This document shows positions 35,285-46,390 of a stretch of DNA of 64,000 nucleotides, piece after piece (the stretch's first letter is position 1; the number at the start of each line of letters is the position of its first letter). Source of the DNA: Cytospora piceicola (taxonomy: Eukaryota; Ascomycota; Sordariomycetes; Diaporthales; Cytosporaceae); NCBI GenBank assembly GCA_023375675.1, contig JALQBC010000025.1, forward strand, positions 248,001-312,000, given 5' to 3'. The notes under the pieces were generated by a model. It did no database searches, had not been told where the DNA came from, and saw only the letters and a list, made by a program, of their open reading frames with translations. Both the position numbers and the translations under genes were made by a program.

Positions 35285-38200
35285 TCAAAACCGGCTTTAA
35301 ATCTGTTCGAACTACTATATATTTTACTATTAAAATAAAAATAAAGAAAATTAAAATAAAATACTATTATATTTAATACTAATTATAATTATTAAATATA
35401 TTATTTAATTAAATATTAAGCTTAATAAAAAGCTTAGTACTTAATATAATATATAAAATAAATATATATTAATTTTAAAAGTAATTATATAGTTACTTTC
35501 TTTTAAATAACTATAATTTAATATATTATATATATTAATATATATATATATATATATATATAATAATAATTATATAATTACTTATTAATAAATAACTTAA
35601 GTTTTATATATTTAATATATATATTAAAATATTATATTATTTAATATTAAGCTTAAAAATATTTATATAATTACTTTTTATTAAATAATTATATTATATA
35701 TTATATATAAAGTATATATATTAAGCTTATAAATAGTTTATATAACTACTTTATAATAAATAATATATATTTTATATATTTTAATATATATATATTAAAG
35801 TATTATAATATTTAATATTAAGCTTAAAAGTAATTATATAACTACTTTTTATTATATAACTATAGTTTATTTTATTAAATATATATATTTAAATGTTAAA
35901 ACTTTTAATATTAAGCTTAAAAGTAATTATATAACTGCTTTCTATTAAGTAACTATAGTTTATTTAAATAAAAGTATATATAATAAGCTTAAAAACGGTT
36001 TTAAAACTGCTTTCTATTAAGTAACTAAGGTTTATTATATTTAATATATATATTAAAATATTAAAACCTTTAATATTACACTTAAAAGCGGTTTTAAAAC
36101 CGCTTTCTCTTAAGTAATTAAGGTTTATTATATTTAATATATATATATATAGCTTAAAAGCGGTTTTAAAACTGCTTTCTGTTAAGTAACTTAGGTTTTT
36201 ATTATTTTATATATATATTAAAATATTAAAACCTTGAATATTATATTTAAAAGCGGTTTTAAAACCGCTTTCTGTTAGGTAACTATAGTTTTTATTATTT
36301 AATATATATATTTAAATATTAAAACGTTTAATACTAAGCTTAAAAGCGGTTTTAAAACCGCTTTCTATTAAGTAACTATAGTTTATTTAATTTTAAGTAT
36401 ATATATTAAGTTTAAAAGCAGTTATATAACCGCTTTATATTAAGTAACTATAGTTTATTTAAGTAAAAGTATATATATTAAGCTTAAAAGCAGTTTTAAA
36501 AGCGCTTTTTATTAGTAACTTAAGTTTTTATTATTTAATATATATATTAATATATTAAAACCTTTTATAATAAGCTTAAAAGCGGTTTTAAAACCGCTTT
36601 CTATTAAATAATTATAGTTTATTTAAATATAAGTATATATATTAAGCCTAAAAGCGGTTTTAAAACCGCTTTCTATTAAATAACTATAGTGTATTTAAAT
36701 ATAAGTATATATATTAAGCTTAAAAGCGGTTTTAAAACCGCTTTTTCTTAAGTAACTTAGGTTTTTATTATTTAATATATTTATTAAAATATTAAAACCT
36801 TTAATATTAAGCTTAAAAGCGGTTATATAACCGCTTTCTATTAAGTAACTATAGTTTATTTATTATAATATATATATATAAAGCTTAAAGGCGGTTTTAA
36901 AACCGCTTTTTACTAAGTAACTAACGTTTATTATATTTAATATATTTATTAAAATATTAAAACCTTTAATATTAAGCTTAAAAGCGGTTATATAACCGCT
37001 TTCTATTAAGTAACTATAGTTTATTTATTATAATATATATATATAAAGCTTAAAGGCAGTTTTAAAACCGCTTTTTACTAAGTAACTAACGTTTATTATA
37101 TTTAATATATATATTAAAATATTAATATTATTAATAGTACGTTAAAAAGCGATTTTATAACCGCTTTCTATTAAGTAACTATAGTTTATTTATTATAATA
37201 TATATATATAAAGCTTAAAACCGGTTTTAAAACTGTCTTTTACCAAGTAACTTAAATATATTCTATTTATTATATATATTAAAATATTAAACCTTTTAAT
37301 ATTAAGCTTAAACGTAGTTATATAACTGCTTTCTATTAAGTTACTATAGTTTATTTATTAATATATATATATATATAAAGCTTAAAAGCGGTTTTAAAAC
37401 TGTTTTTTACTAAGTAACTAACGTTTATTATATTTAATATATATATTAAAATATTAATATTATTAGTAGTACGTTAAAAAGCGATTTTATAACCGCTTTC
37501 TAATAAGTAACTAAAGTTTATTTTACTTAATATATATATACATAGCTTAAAAGCGGTTTTAAAACCGCTTTCTTTTAAGTAACTTAAGTTTATTTTATTT
37601 AATATATATATATATAACTTAAAAGCGGTTTTAAAACCGCTTTCTATTAAGTAACTAAGGTTTATTTTACTTATTATATATATATATAGCTTAAAAGCGG
37701 TTTTAAAACCGCTTTCTCTTAAGTAACTATAGTTTATTTTCTTTAATATATATATTAAAATATTAAATACTTTAATATATAGCTTAAAAGCGGTTTTAAA
37801 ACTGCTTTCTGTTAAATAACTAAGGTTTATTTTTCTTAATATATATATATACAGCTTAAAAGCGGTTTTAAAACCGCTTTCTATTAAGTAACTAAGGTTT
37901 ATTATATTTAATATATATATTAAAATATTAAAACCTTTAATATTAAGTTTAAAAGCAGTTATATAACCGCTTTCTTTTAAGTAACTTAAGTTTATTATAT
38001 TTAATATATATATTAAAATATTAAAACCTTTAGTATTAAGCTTAAAAGCAGTTATATAACCGCTTTCTATTAAATAACTATAGTTTATTTAAGTAAAAGT
38101 ATATATATATAGCTTAAAAGCGGTTTTAAAACCGCTTTCTTTTAAGTAACTTAAGTTTATTTTATTTAATATATATATATATAGCTTAATAACGGTTTTA

Positions 38201-39065
38201 AAACCGCTTTCTATTAAATAAAGTAAGTTTATATTATTTTATATATATATTAAAATATTAGAACTTTTAATATTAAGCTTAAAAGTAGTTATATAACTGC
38301 TTTCTATTAAGTAACTAAAGTTTATTATATTTAATATATATATATATAGCTTAAAAGCGGTTTTAAAACCTCTTTCTATTAAGTAACTAAGGTTTATTAT
38401 ATTTACTATATATATTAAAATATTAAACCTTTTAATATTAAGCTTAAAAGCGGTTATATAACCGCTTTCTATTAAGTAACTATAGTTTTTTTTAAATAAA
38501 AGTATATATATTAAGCTTTAAAGCGGTTTTAAAACCGCTTTATATTAAGTAACTTAAGTTTTTATTATTTAATATATATATTAAAATATTAAAACTTTTA
38601 ATATTAAACTTAAAAATAGTTATTTAACCGCTTTTTATTAAATAACTATAGTTTATATAAGTAAAAGTATATATAATAATTTTAAAAGTAGTTATATAAT
38701 CTTTTTATATTAAATAACTATAGTTTTATATATTGTTTATTATTATATATATATTAAAATATTAAAAAGGTTTATATTAAGTTTAGTTATAATTATATAA
38801 TTAATTTTTATTAAATAAATTTAATTTATTTTATTATAAGTATATATATTATTATTTATATAAATAATTATATTATTAATTATATTATTAAATTTAAAAT
38901 ATATTTTAAAATATTATTTTAAAGTTTATATTCTATATATTTAATTACTTTTACTATATATATACTTAATATAATTATATTAAATTATATTATATTTTAA
39001 TATATTTTAAATAAATTTTAGTTATATTTATTTATTTAAGTTAATATAATACTATTTCTTTTCGG
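35285..39065. repeat. AT-rich satellite built on a 16-bp palindrome
   Basis: The block is nearly all A/T with abrupt edges. From about 35990 to 38650 it is a tandem array of units carrying a dyad GCGGTTTTAAAACCGC or GCGGTTATATAACCGC, usually inside AAAA...CTTT and followed by TATTAAGTAACTATAGTTTA. I count roughly thirty copies including single-base variants. Dyads alternate at spacings near 72 and 93 bp, so the dimer period in the centre is 165 bp (36819, 36984, 37149, 37314). Outside this core, dyads are recognisable but have lost their G/C (GTAATTATATAACTAC type). TpA is very common and CpA rare, as expected for RIP. No protein is encoded. Confidence 0.9.
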
Positions 39066-42000
39066 TACTTTTACTTTAGTTTTGCCTTTGTCAATTGTGT
39101 GTACCTCGATTTGTGCGTGCGCCCCGCTAAAAGCATCGGGATCTCTGTCGGGTCAGCCGAGCGCACAGTGGTGCGTCAGCTCAACTTCCATTTGGCTGAC
39201 AACCCAACCTGTCAACGACTCAAATGCGGCAAGCCGCGATCCTCCCGTCCACACCAGAAGGCCGGACTGGCTCTAGGGGTGGCTTCTGAATGCACCTGGA
39301 CAAACAGGTGCAGTTGCATGTCGTATTCTGGAAAGGGCGCCACCGCCGCCGGCGTTTCTCCACCGATACAAGGTAGACATAGACACGGGCTCCAGATGTC
39401 CTCAATCAGACGGCGGAACACCGTATTGTTGCTTTGGAGTGTTACCCGATTGTCTCTTTTCACAAATGAAGGGGAACAGTTTCATTCATTATTTACAGAC
39501 CAAGGTCTGTTTGTTCGCCTCCCAGCTCCCAGCTCCCGTAATGAGCACAAGCCATCTGTCTCATGTCTCGGCTGGCGGCAAAATAAGCTTCATCTCGCAG
39601 GATTGGAGTGGTTAGACCCGTACATATACTTGGTCGGAAGGGCAAATATAACACCCCGGGCTGGTATCATGGTTCAGATGCACGAATCCCACCGGTACTT
39701 CTTGCAGCAAAAGGACGATACGGTCCACAACAAGCACGAGCCAGTGATACCTGACAGGCAGACAGGATTACAAAAACCGGCCTCCCACCCAGGAGCACCC
39801 TCCACTTTTCATTTACGACCTCAGACTCGGAATTCGAATTGCGGGGTCGACGAGGCCTGTGTGGTGAAACGGTAGAACACGATGAGAGACATGTCAGGCA
39901 TGTGTAATGACCAGTGCTCAAGCGCATCGTGGCCTCTGAATCAAATCAACAATACATACATACATAACCCAAAGGATGGCCCACAACAGATATGTACATC
40001 GTATACTAGTAAAAGGCTATGCCACGAGGGGTTAGCACCCGATAGACGGATGCATATCTAAGGGTCCGGTGCACCATCACCCAATGGTGAAGGCCTCTCT
40101 TGCCACATAATTTCCTGGAATGGAAGGACTCCAGCCGCGTTGTCGTAAGAAGGAAAGCAAGCTGAAAGATAAGCCATCATGGTAGCATGGCTGCGAATCT
40201 GTGGCGAGCTTGCGGTACAGACATACTGACGTATAGCTAACAACAACGAGTGCTCCTTGCCGTATCGCGCTTGTGTTGTCTTGCAGGCCGCGGCTGGGTG
40301 ATCATAAATCTTGTCTTTTCTGAGCGCAGGAGGCGCAGTGCATATACCATTTGCCTCCCTTGGCTGCGCCATCACGACCAACGACATCTGCTCTATCCCT
40401 CCCAGCCCTCACAAACAACTCCCTCACAAGCAACATGTGATTCCTTCCGGGAGTCGGGTTCCTTTACTGACGCCTTACTGGTGGACAGCACTCGGACACA
40501 CTAATCGGTATCCCTATGATATCGAGCGGCAAGGCAGGGGCTGCAGCCAGCCAGCAGCACACCACATCGGTAAACCAAGCCTTCATGTCATGCGGTGTTG
40601 AAGGGGAAAATATCGGTTGGCTGTTTCAGATTTTGATTGTATCACGCGAATGTTGGGGAAGAAGGAAGTAAAGGCTCCGTTCCTGTCCAACCACCGGGGC
40701 CATAACCAAAAAGGTCAACCCCGTGTTTGGATGTTCTGGAAGGCGTTATACATATGCAGTATGAAGCAAGCGAGAACAGCGTCCAATCAACCCGTCGCGG
40801 CCCGTCAGGAGTGCCTCACGACAGGCGGCCATTGATGGTCGACGAAAGGAGCACTTGAAGCACGAGTCTCAAATCAGCTTTGACGACAACCTCGAACTCC
40901 AGGAGGGTCAGACCTGTCGTCTTGGGCTTCAATGAGCTTACTCACATTCTGCCAAAATGCCCAGGCCTCAAAGGTCCTGTTGGCTTACCCTCCCTGGCCC
41001 CCAACGCACATCCAGTCGTGGATGAGCAGTAAGCTGGTGAGCAAGCACGAGTGCAATCCTCCGATCCATTCTTTCATGAATATTCCATCCTCCTGGCTGG
41101 GCGGCGCGAGAGACGATCTGCCGGCAGTGATCCCCGTGATCTCCTACAACCAGGTACCCTAGGCTACGTACAATATATGGACTACTGTCATGATTTGCCG
41201 CCAGACCAACGATCGCCATGTACGCAAAACTCGTTCGAGATTGCAAATCGCATTTTAGAAGGTCTCTTTGGTTTTGAGATTTTCGGGGTTCTCGGATTGA
41301 TGGCTTCTCAAGGGCAGGTGGTTTGGCCCGCGAACAATCTTGAAACAGCCCACCATCAGGTATCTTACTGTGTTGTGGTGTAGTGTGCACTCCCGCGTGC
41401 AACCCGACTGCAGATCTGCGAACGTTTCATATATTTGACACCCTGCTGCTGCTGCTGCGTCCAGGAGCCTGGCCCTGGCGCCACTAGGGCGCACGCTCAT
41501 CTCTGTCTGGTGGAACCCCTGGGGGCCGGGCCCGCTAAAGGAGGAAGCTGGGTACTGGTTTTTAAGTTTGATCCAACGGTGGTCCACCTTCCACCCCAAA
41601 CGGCCCCAGGGGTTGGTTTTCCTGGACTTCCAGACCGCCGGGGAAGGCTGGGGCGTAGACGAGAGGGAGGTTTAGGTTGTTGAATTTGTGTTTTGTAACG
41701 CCGTACGGAACACGGCAAGACAAGTGTGCTGACGAGACACAGTAAGACTACACGAGACTCTGGCACTCCCGCGGACAAGATCTGTGTTTTATTCCCGTCT
41801 GGGATACATAGCCCTGTGGTTGGCGGGAGACGTGTGTTTCGTCCAACCATTCCCACGTGATGGCTGTGCAGCACACCACCTTGTGCATGACGCAGCACGT
41901 CCTGTGGCGCGGAAGCCTTACGACCTGTCGCTGTTTCACACATACGCCCGACGCGTTGCTCGATGACGACGTTGTCAGATGTTTCTGGAACCTCAATTCG

Positions 42001-43356
42001 CCGTTTTGTTATATGGGCTTTGGCGGTCGCTGTCTCTGAGGCCATCTTTGTGTGCGGCTCGGCTCAAGTGTGCTGTCTGCGTCTGTCCACGGGAGCTGTG
42101 AACTTCATCATGGCGATGTGGTGTACTCAGCAACGCTTACAAGGCAGGAGGTGTCCCTTGAAGTCAAGGGACTGCTCCGCCAGCCATGCGCCTCTGTGAT
42201 CTGGCGGTATTTGAATTTCACGGTGGGGTGCCAGGAAACACTCCAGCGGCTGGTACATTGTCGGCTCGTGTTTGACGCATAAAGGCTCGGCAGCCTCATG
42301 TCCTACGCCGGTGAGATCGGGCGTTGGCCCTTGCTCTCTGTCTAGTCATGGCTGAAGGCATTGCAGACGCTTTCAGCTGTTGACCCACTACAGATGAAGG
42401 ACTGCCCTAGGGTATATTGGTAGCGATGACGGATTTGCGATGCCCGGCAAATCACTTGTTTCTGATTGCCCCATCAGCACCATTTCCAGATGACCTGTGG
42501 ATGAGCAGGACCGAGCGGATGCCAACTCACAACCAGACAAACCCCATCATTCGCAAAAGTCTCCTGGTGGTTTTTTTATTTTGGAACCCAGCTGGGCTTG
42601 GTGGCTTTGGCAAGCAGGCATTGCTGCCTCGTGACATCTTGTTTCTATTCGTGTGCATATGATCGTCCGGATCGTGTCGATCGCAGGGATCTCACCTGTT
42701 TGTCCCAATATTGATCTCCCAAGGATGAATGAACGAGAGTGGCATTCAGTCGATCCAGGAGCCACACATGTCCACCTGGATCTGGATTAGAGAGTACAAG
42801 TGTGTTATTGCCAGGAAGTATGATCACTGCATTCGCACTGGAGTCTCATCTACTTTGCGCACTGGACCATAGCAGTGAGCGACTTGTGCTTACAATCCGT
42901 TGACTTCATGGTCATTGAAAGAGTTGAGGTAATTCGCTGAGTCGTCGGAGAACCCGAGAACGCCGCTACTGTATGTAATCGCTGTGCTTTCGAGCCCACG
43001 TACCTACCTTGGGTGTGCAGGTAGAAATGCCTGTATGACATACGATGGGGTCGGGGAGACGGAACGAAGTTGATTGCCGAGAGTGGAGGAGATACCTTTA
43101 GTCCACTCATGGTGATATGCAACCTTGAGCCAAATAGATCACAGGTGCAATTGTCCAGGGGCTTACTCTCCTTCATGGACACTGGAGGGCGATGCAGACT
43201 GGAGGCGGTTTTCTGGGCAACAATCTCGTGTTGTAATAAGGGATTGTGTACAATGTTCGCCACGACTCAAACCAGGAAGTATTCCAATCTCGCCTTTCAT
43301 CGTTGTCATGTCATCATGTTCTGCCGAATTGATCCCGAAGCTGAGGCCAACCCAAC
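39066..43356. other. Gene-poor flank of the satellite
   Basis: About 4.3 kb of normal base composition has no supportable gene on either strand. The longest frames (39099-39875 plus, 41497-42045 minus) have no recognisable domains, no exon partners and low-complexity or Arg/Ser/Cys-rich translations. A CATA microsatellite lies at 39953-39966. I see no transposon ends. Confidence 0.5.
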
Positions 43357-45183
43357 TCAAGCCTTGGTTTCTGCCACCTGTGAATGGAACACCATACCCT
43401 TCGGGACTTCCGTCCACTGTTCTTCATCGTCAAGCAAAGCCCGGCAGTCCTCCCACTCCTTCCTGATGACTTCGGCATGGCGCTTGCTTCTCGGAGTGAT
43501 CCTAGCAGGAAAATCCTTTGGATGTACCAAGAACCCCTGTGAGAGCTCATCCGGATCAGGCACAATCTCATGCCCTTGTGCATCAATGGCCTTCTCAAGG
43601 TTGAAAGCCCACAACAACCTCGCGATGCCGAGGAAGAGAGACCTATCCGCTATATGCATACCCTGGCACAGCCTCCTTCCGGCGCCGAACACGAAATGGT
43701 CTCTCTTGCTGGCATCGCCATTCATCGCCGCCTCTGAAGAGGTCTGGTTGTCACCCAGATACCGTGAAGGATCAAACGCCCGGGGGTTGGTAAACCTCTT
43801 GGGGTCCATATTTATCGCCCACACGTTCCACATGACCCCGGCACCTTTGGGGATCTTATAGCCCATGTACCAGTCGTCCTGGATGACGGCGTGCGGAATC
43901 CCGACTATTGCTGTCGGCATCCAACGGAGACTCTCCTTCACACTGGCGCGGATGTAGGGCAGATCGTCCCAGTCCTCCATAGTGGGAAGCCTGTCTCCGC
44001 AGACGCGGTCGATCTCATCTTGGGCATGTTTCTGTGCCGATGGGTAGAGCAGCATAGCTTGGACAAATCCTACGAGCGTAGCTGCCGTGGTATCGGACCC
44101 AGCCTCGAGGAGAGATCCGCAAATGTATCCCGCAAGGTCGTCCGAGAACCGGTAGGAATTCTGGCCCTCGACGACACCGACGCAGAAACACGGCTATATG
44201 ATTGTCAGTACCAGTTGACAGAACCGTCACCCTATATCATCAAAACTCACCTTCGAGGTGCCCTGGAGGATGCGGGTTTTTGCGTCCATCCAGTGACCAA
44301 CGTACAACTGTTTCTCCTTCCTATGTAGCCCCTGCGCATATCTACGCATAGGCAACATCAAATCCGGCAACCGCCTCAGAATAGGATACACGTTCAAGAC
44401 AGCGGCCGTAGACGATCCTGTAACCTCACTCCACTTCTCCACGCCATGGTAAAGCTGCTTCAGCTTTTCATCGTGGATACTTGTGGTGCGGAAACCAAAC
44501 ACCATCTGCGTTGTAACAGAAGTGGTGAATCGGCGTATATGAGAGATGAAGTGTTGCGGCTGCTCGAGGATGCCGAATAGCATTTGCTTGTTCTCCAGGT
44601 CCTGGTAGGGGACGTAACCCTTTGCCGCATTTATGTTGAGGATAGAGTGCATCATTTTGCGAATCATACGCCATTGCTCTCCATATTTCTATTGTGCATT
44701 AGTCTTTTGCGACAGGACAAAGACAGGTGTGTCCATGACTGGGCTTTTTTGCAAGACACTCACCATGAGAACCGCGCGAAGGTATCCGCTGGCGATGTTG
44801 CCGAGGTATATATCTGTTCGGGACGAGTAAATGCTACTCCTCTTATCCAAGAGGTCCTTGATGGCTTGGTCGGAGGACAATACGACCAAGACCGTGGTGC
44901 CCAGGATCAAAGAATACACTGGGCTTATCATTCGCGAAATTGTCAGTCTTTCGTTCTTGCTGGGCCGCCTGGGCAAGCCAAGAGCTTAACCAGCTTACCC
45001 ATATTCCTCCGCCCATTTCTTAAACTGGTGATGCTGGTTCTCTGACGGTATCTGGTGCAGATTACCGATCAACGGCAAAGTTGGAGGGCCAGGAGGATAA
45101 TCCTTTGGCCGACGGCCAACGTTCCGCAGTTGAAAGAGCACAACGGCAAGAATGGTGAACGGGAGGATGAAGATATAATTCAT
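43357..45183 (-). CDS. Cytochrome P450 monooxygenase
   Basis: Four exons, 45183-44999, 44923-44764, 44688-44251 and 44193-43357, join in frame to 539 residues. An N-terminal membrane anchor (MNYIFILPFTILAVVLFQL) is followed by the hinge PPGPPTLPLIGN. The I-helix oxygen-binding motif is AGSDTTAATL, the ExxR motif is KESLRW, the PERF-type motif is FDPSRYL, and the heme loop FGAGRRLCQG contains the ligand Cys. All signature residues are therefore intact. It is an endoplasmic-reticulum monooxygenase needing a P450 reductase; the substrate cannot be predicted. No other biosynthetic genes are adjacent. The second acceptor is an unusual ATAAG but gives the expected EEYGPVYSLILG junction. Confidence 0.88.
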
Positions 45184-46390
45184 GGTCTATATTGGTTGCT
45201 TCTTGAAAAGTGTTTTGGGTAGTTCAGCGATGAGAGGAGAAGAGAACGAAGGAAGAAAGCACTTTCAAGAGAAATGCATGTGCTGCATCTGGGCTCTCTA
45301 CTGTTCAAGATATCAGGATGCTTAAGTATTCCGCCCTCGTTTGGACATTCATGGGTGGACTAGAGTTCCATCAGTTATACGCATAATCACAAGTGCTCAG
45401 ATCCGTTATCGTAAGTATTCCCCGCCTCCTCCATGCAACTTCTTGTGATTAGAGCGGCAGAGGTTTGGCCAGATTACAAACGTGGTCGGGCTATGTCGCA
45501 ATCAAATGCATGCAAGTTAGCAGCACATGATAGTAGGTCACGCCGGTGATTACTCAGAGAAGCTGCACGTAATACCACTGTCACACTTTTACAAGTTTGG
45601 TTGGTTAACAACACGAGGTGATGATCGTAGGGTGCTAAGCGACAGAATACTTGCTCAATTACATATCATATCGCTCATTGAGCTCATTGGGAAGTTGTCA
45701 GTGCAACTCTGGTATGCAAGACCGTTGATAACGTTCACAACCATCGTTTTCTGCATTGTCCATTCGACTTGTCATAGTGTCTTCCACACACACACACAAG
45801 AAGCGAGCAGGAGGCGAAACGAATATAATAATACGCAGCCACTTCGAAACCCAGTAGGCTATATATAAGCTCATGTTGCGCCAACGCTAAGCAATACCGC
45901 CCCTCATATATCATTTACGCCGAAGTGAAATCACTTACATTATTGGCAGAGCGTCTGCTGGGGCTAACGGGACCATTGGCACGAGGGAATACTGAGGGTT
46001 GAGGAGGTGACATGAGATGTCGTTGGGAAGAGCGGGGATGCTTACCTCAGCAGACAATGAGATGAGGTGGATATGTGAAGCGCCTGCTGATTTACGTAGC
46101 TTAAGAGTTGATTGGATTTGCTCAAGATGTTGTTCAACTGTGCGTTCTTCTGCTGACGTGCCAGAGTAGTTTGCTGTTACCATAGTATCCATGATGGTTG
46201 CTGGACCCAATGAGCGGCGATAGCCGAGAGTTTGACAGCTCAATCGATGCGCGATGGACTCATGTCCATTGCCGATCCCCCACTCTTTTTGCCGCTGCTT
46301 TGGATTGATAATGGATGTTGACTCGATGTCCCCGGCCCCTTCCTGTTCCTGTTCTCAGCATCGAACAACAACCATACAGCACTTGGGTTT
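45184..46390. other. Divergent promoter region between the P450 and carboxypeptidase genes
   Basis: This 1.2-kb stretch separates the two diverging genes. A CA repeat lies at 45785-45799. A possible small spliced gene on the minus strand is listed separately with low confidence. Confidence 0.4.
45735..46192 (-). CDS. Possible small spliced gene, 107 residues, unrecognised
   Basis: Three exons can be joined in frame: 46192-46046, 45991-45939 and 45858-45735, with donors GTAAGC and GTAAGT and acceptors CTCAG and TATAG. The product begins MDTMVTANYSGTSAEERTVE, with a helical Glu/Gln-rich first exon and a more hydrophobic Tyr/Cys-rich end. The first intron (54 bp) is a multiple of three and open, so the frame alone does not prove splicing. 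I do not recognise the protein, and the stretch could equally be part of the promoter of the P450 or carboxypeptidase gene. Confidence 0.2.

Noticed and set aside
35285..39065. Mitochondrial DNA insertion as explanation of the AT block
   Set aside because: It is a tandem palindromic repeat with no rRNA, tRNA or respiratory-gene remnants.
39099..39875. 258-codon plus-strand frame right after the satellite
   Set aside because: No ATG supports the start, composition is not protein-like and no splice partners were found.
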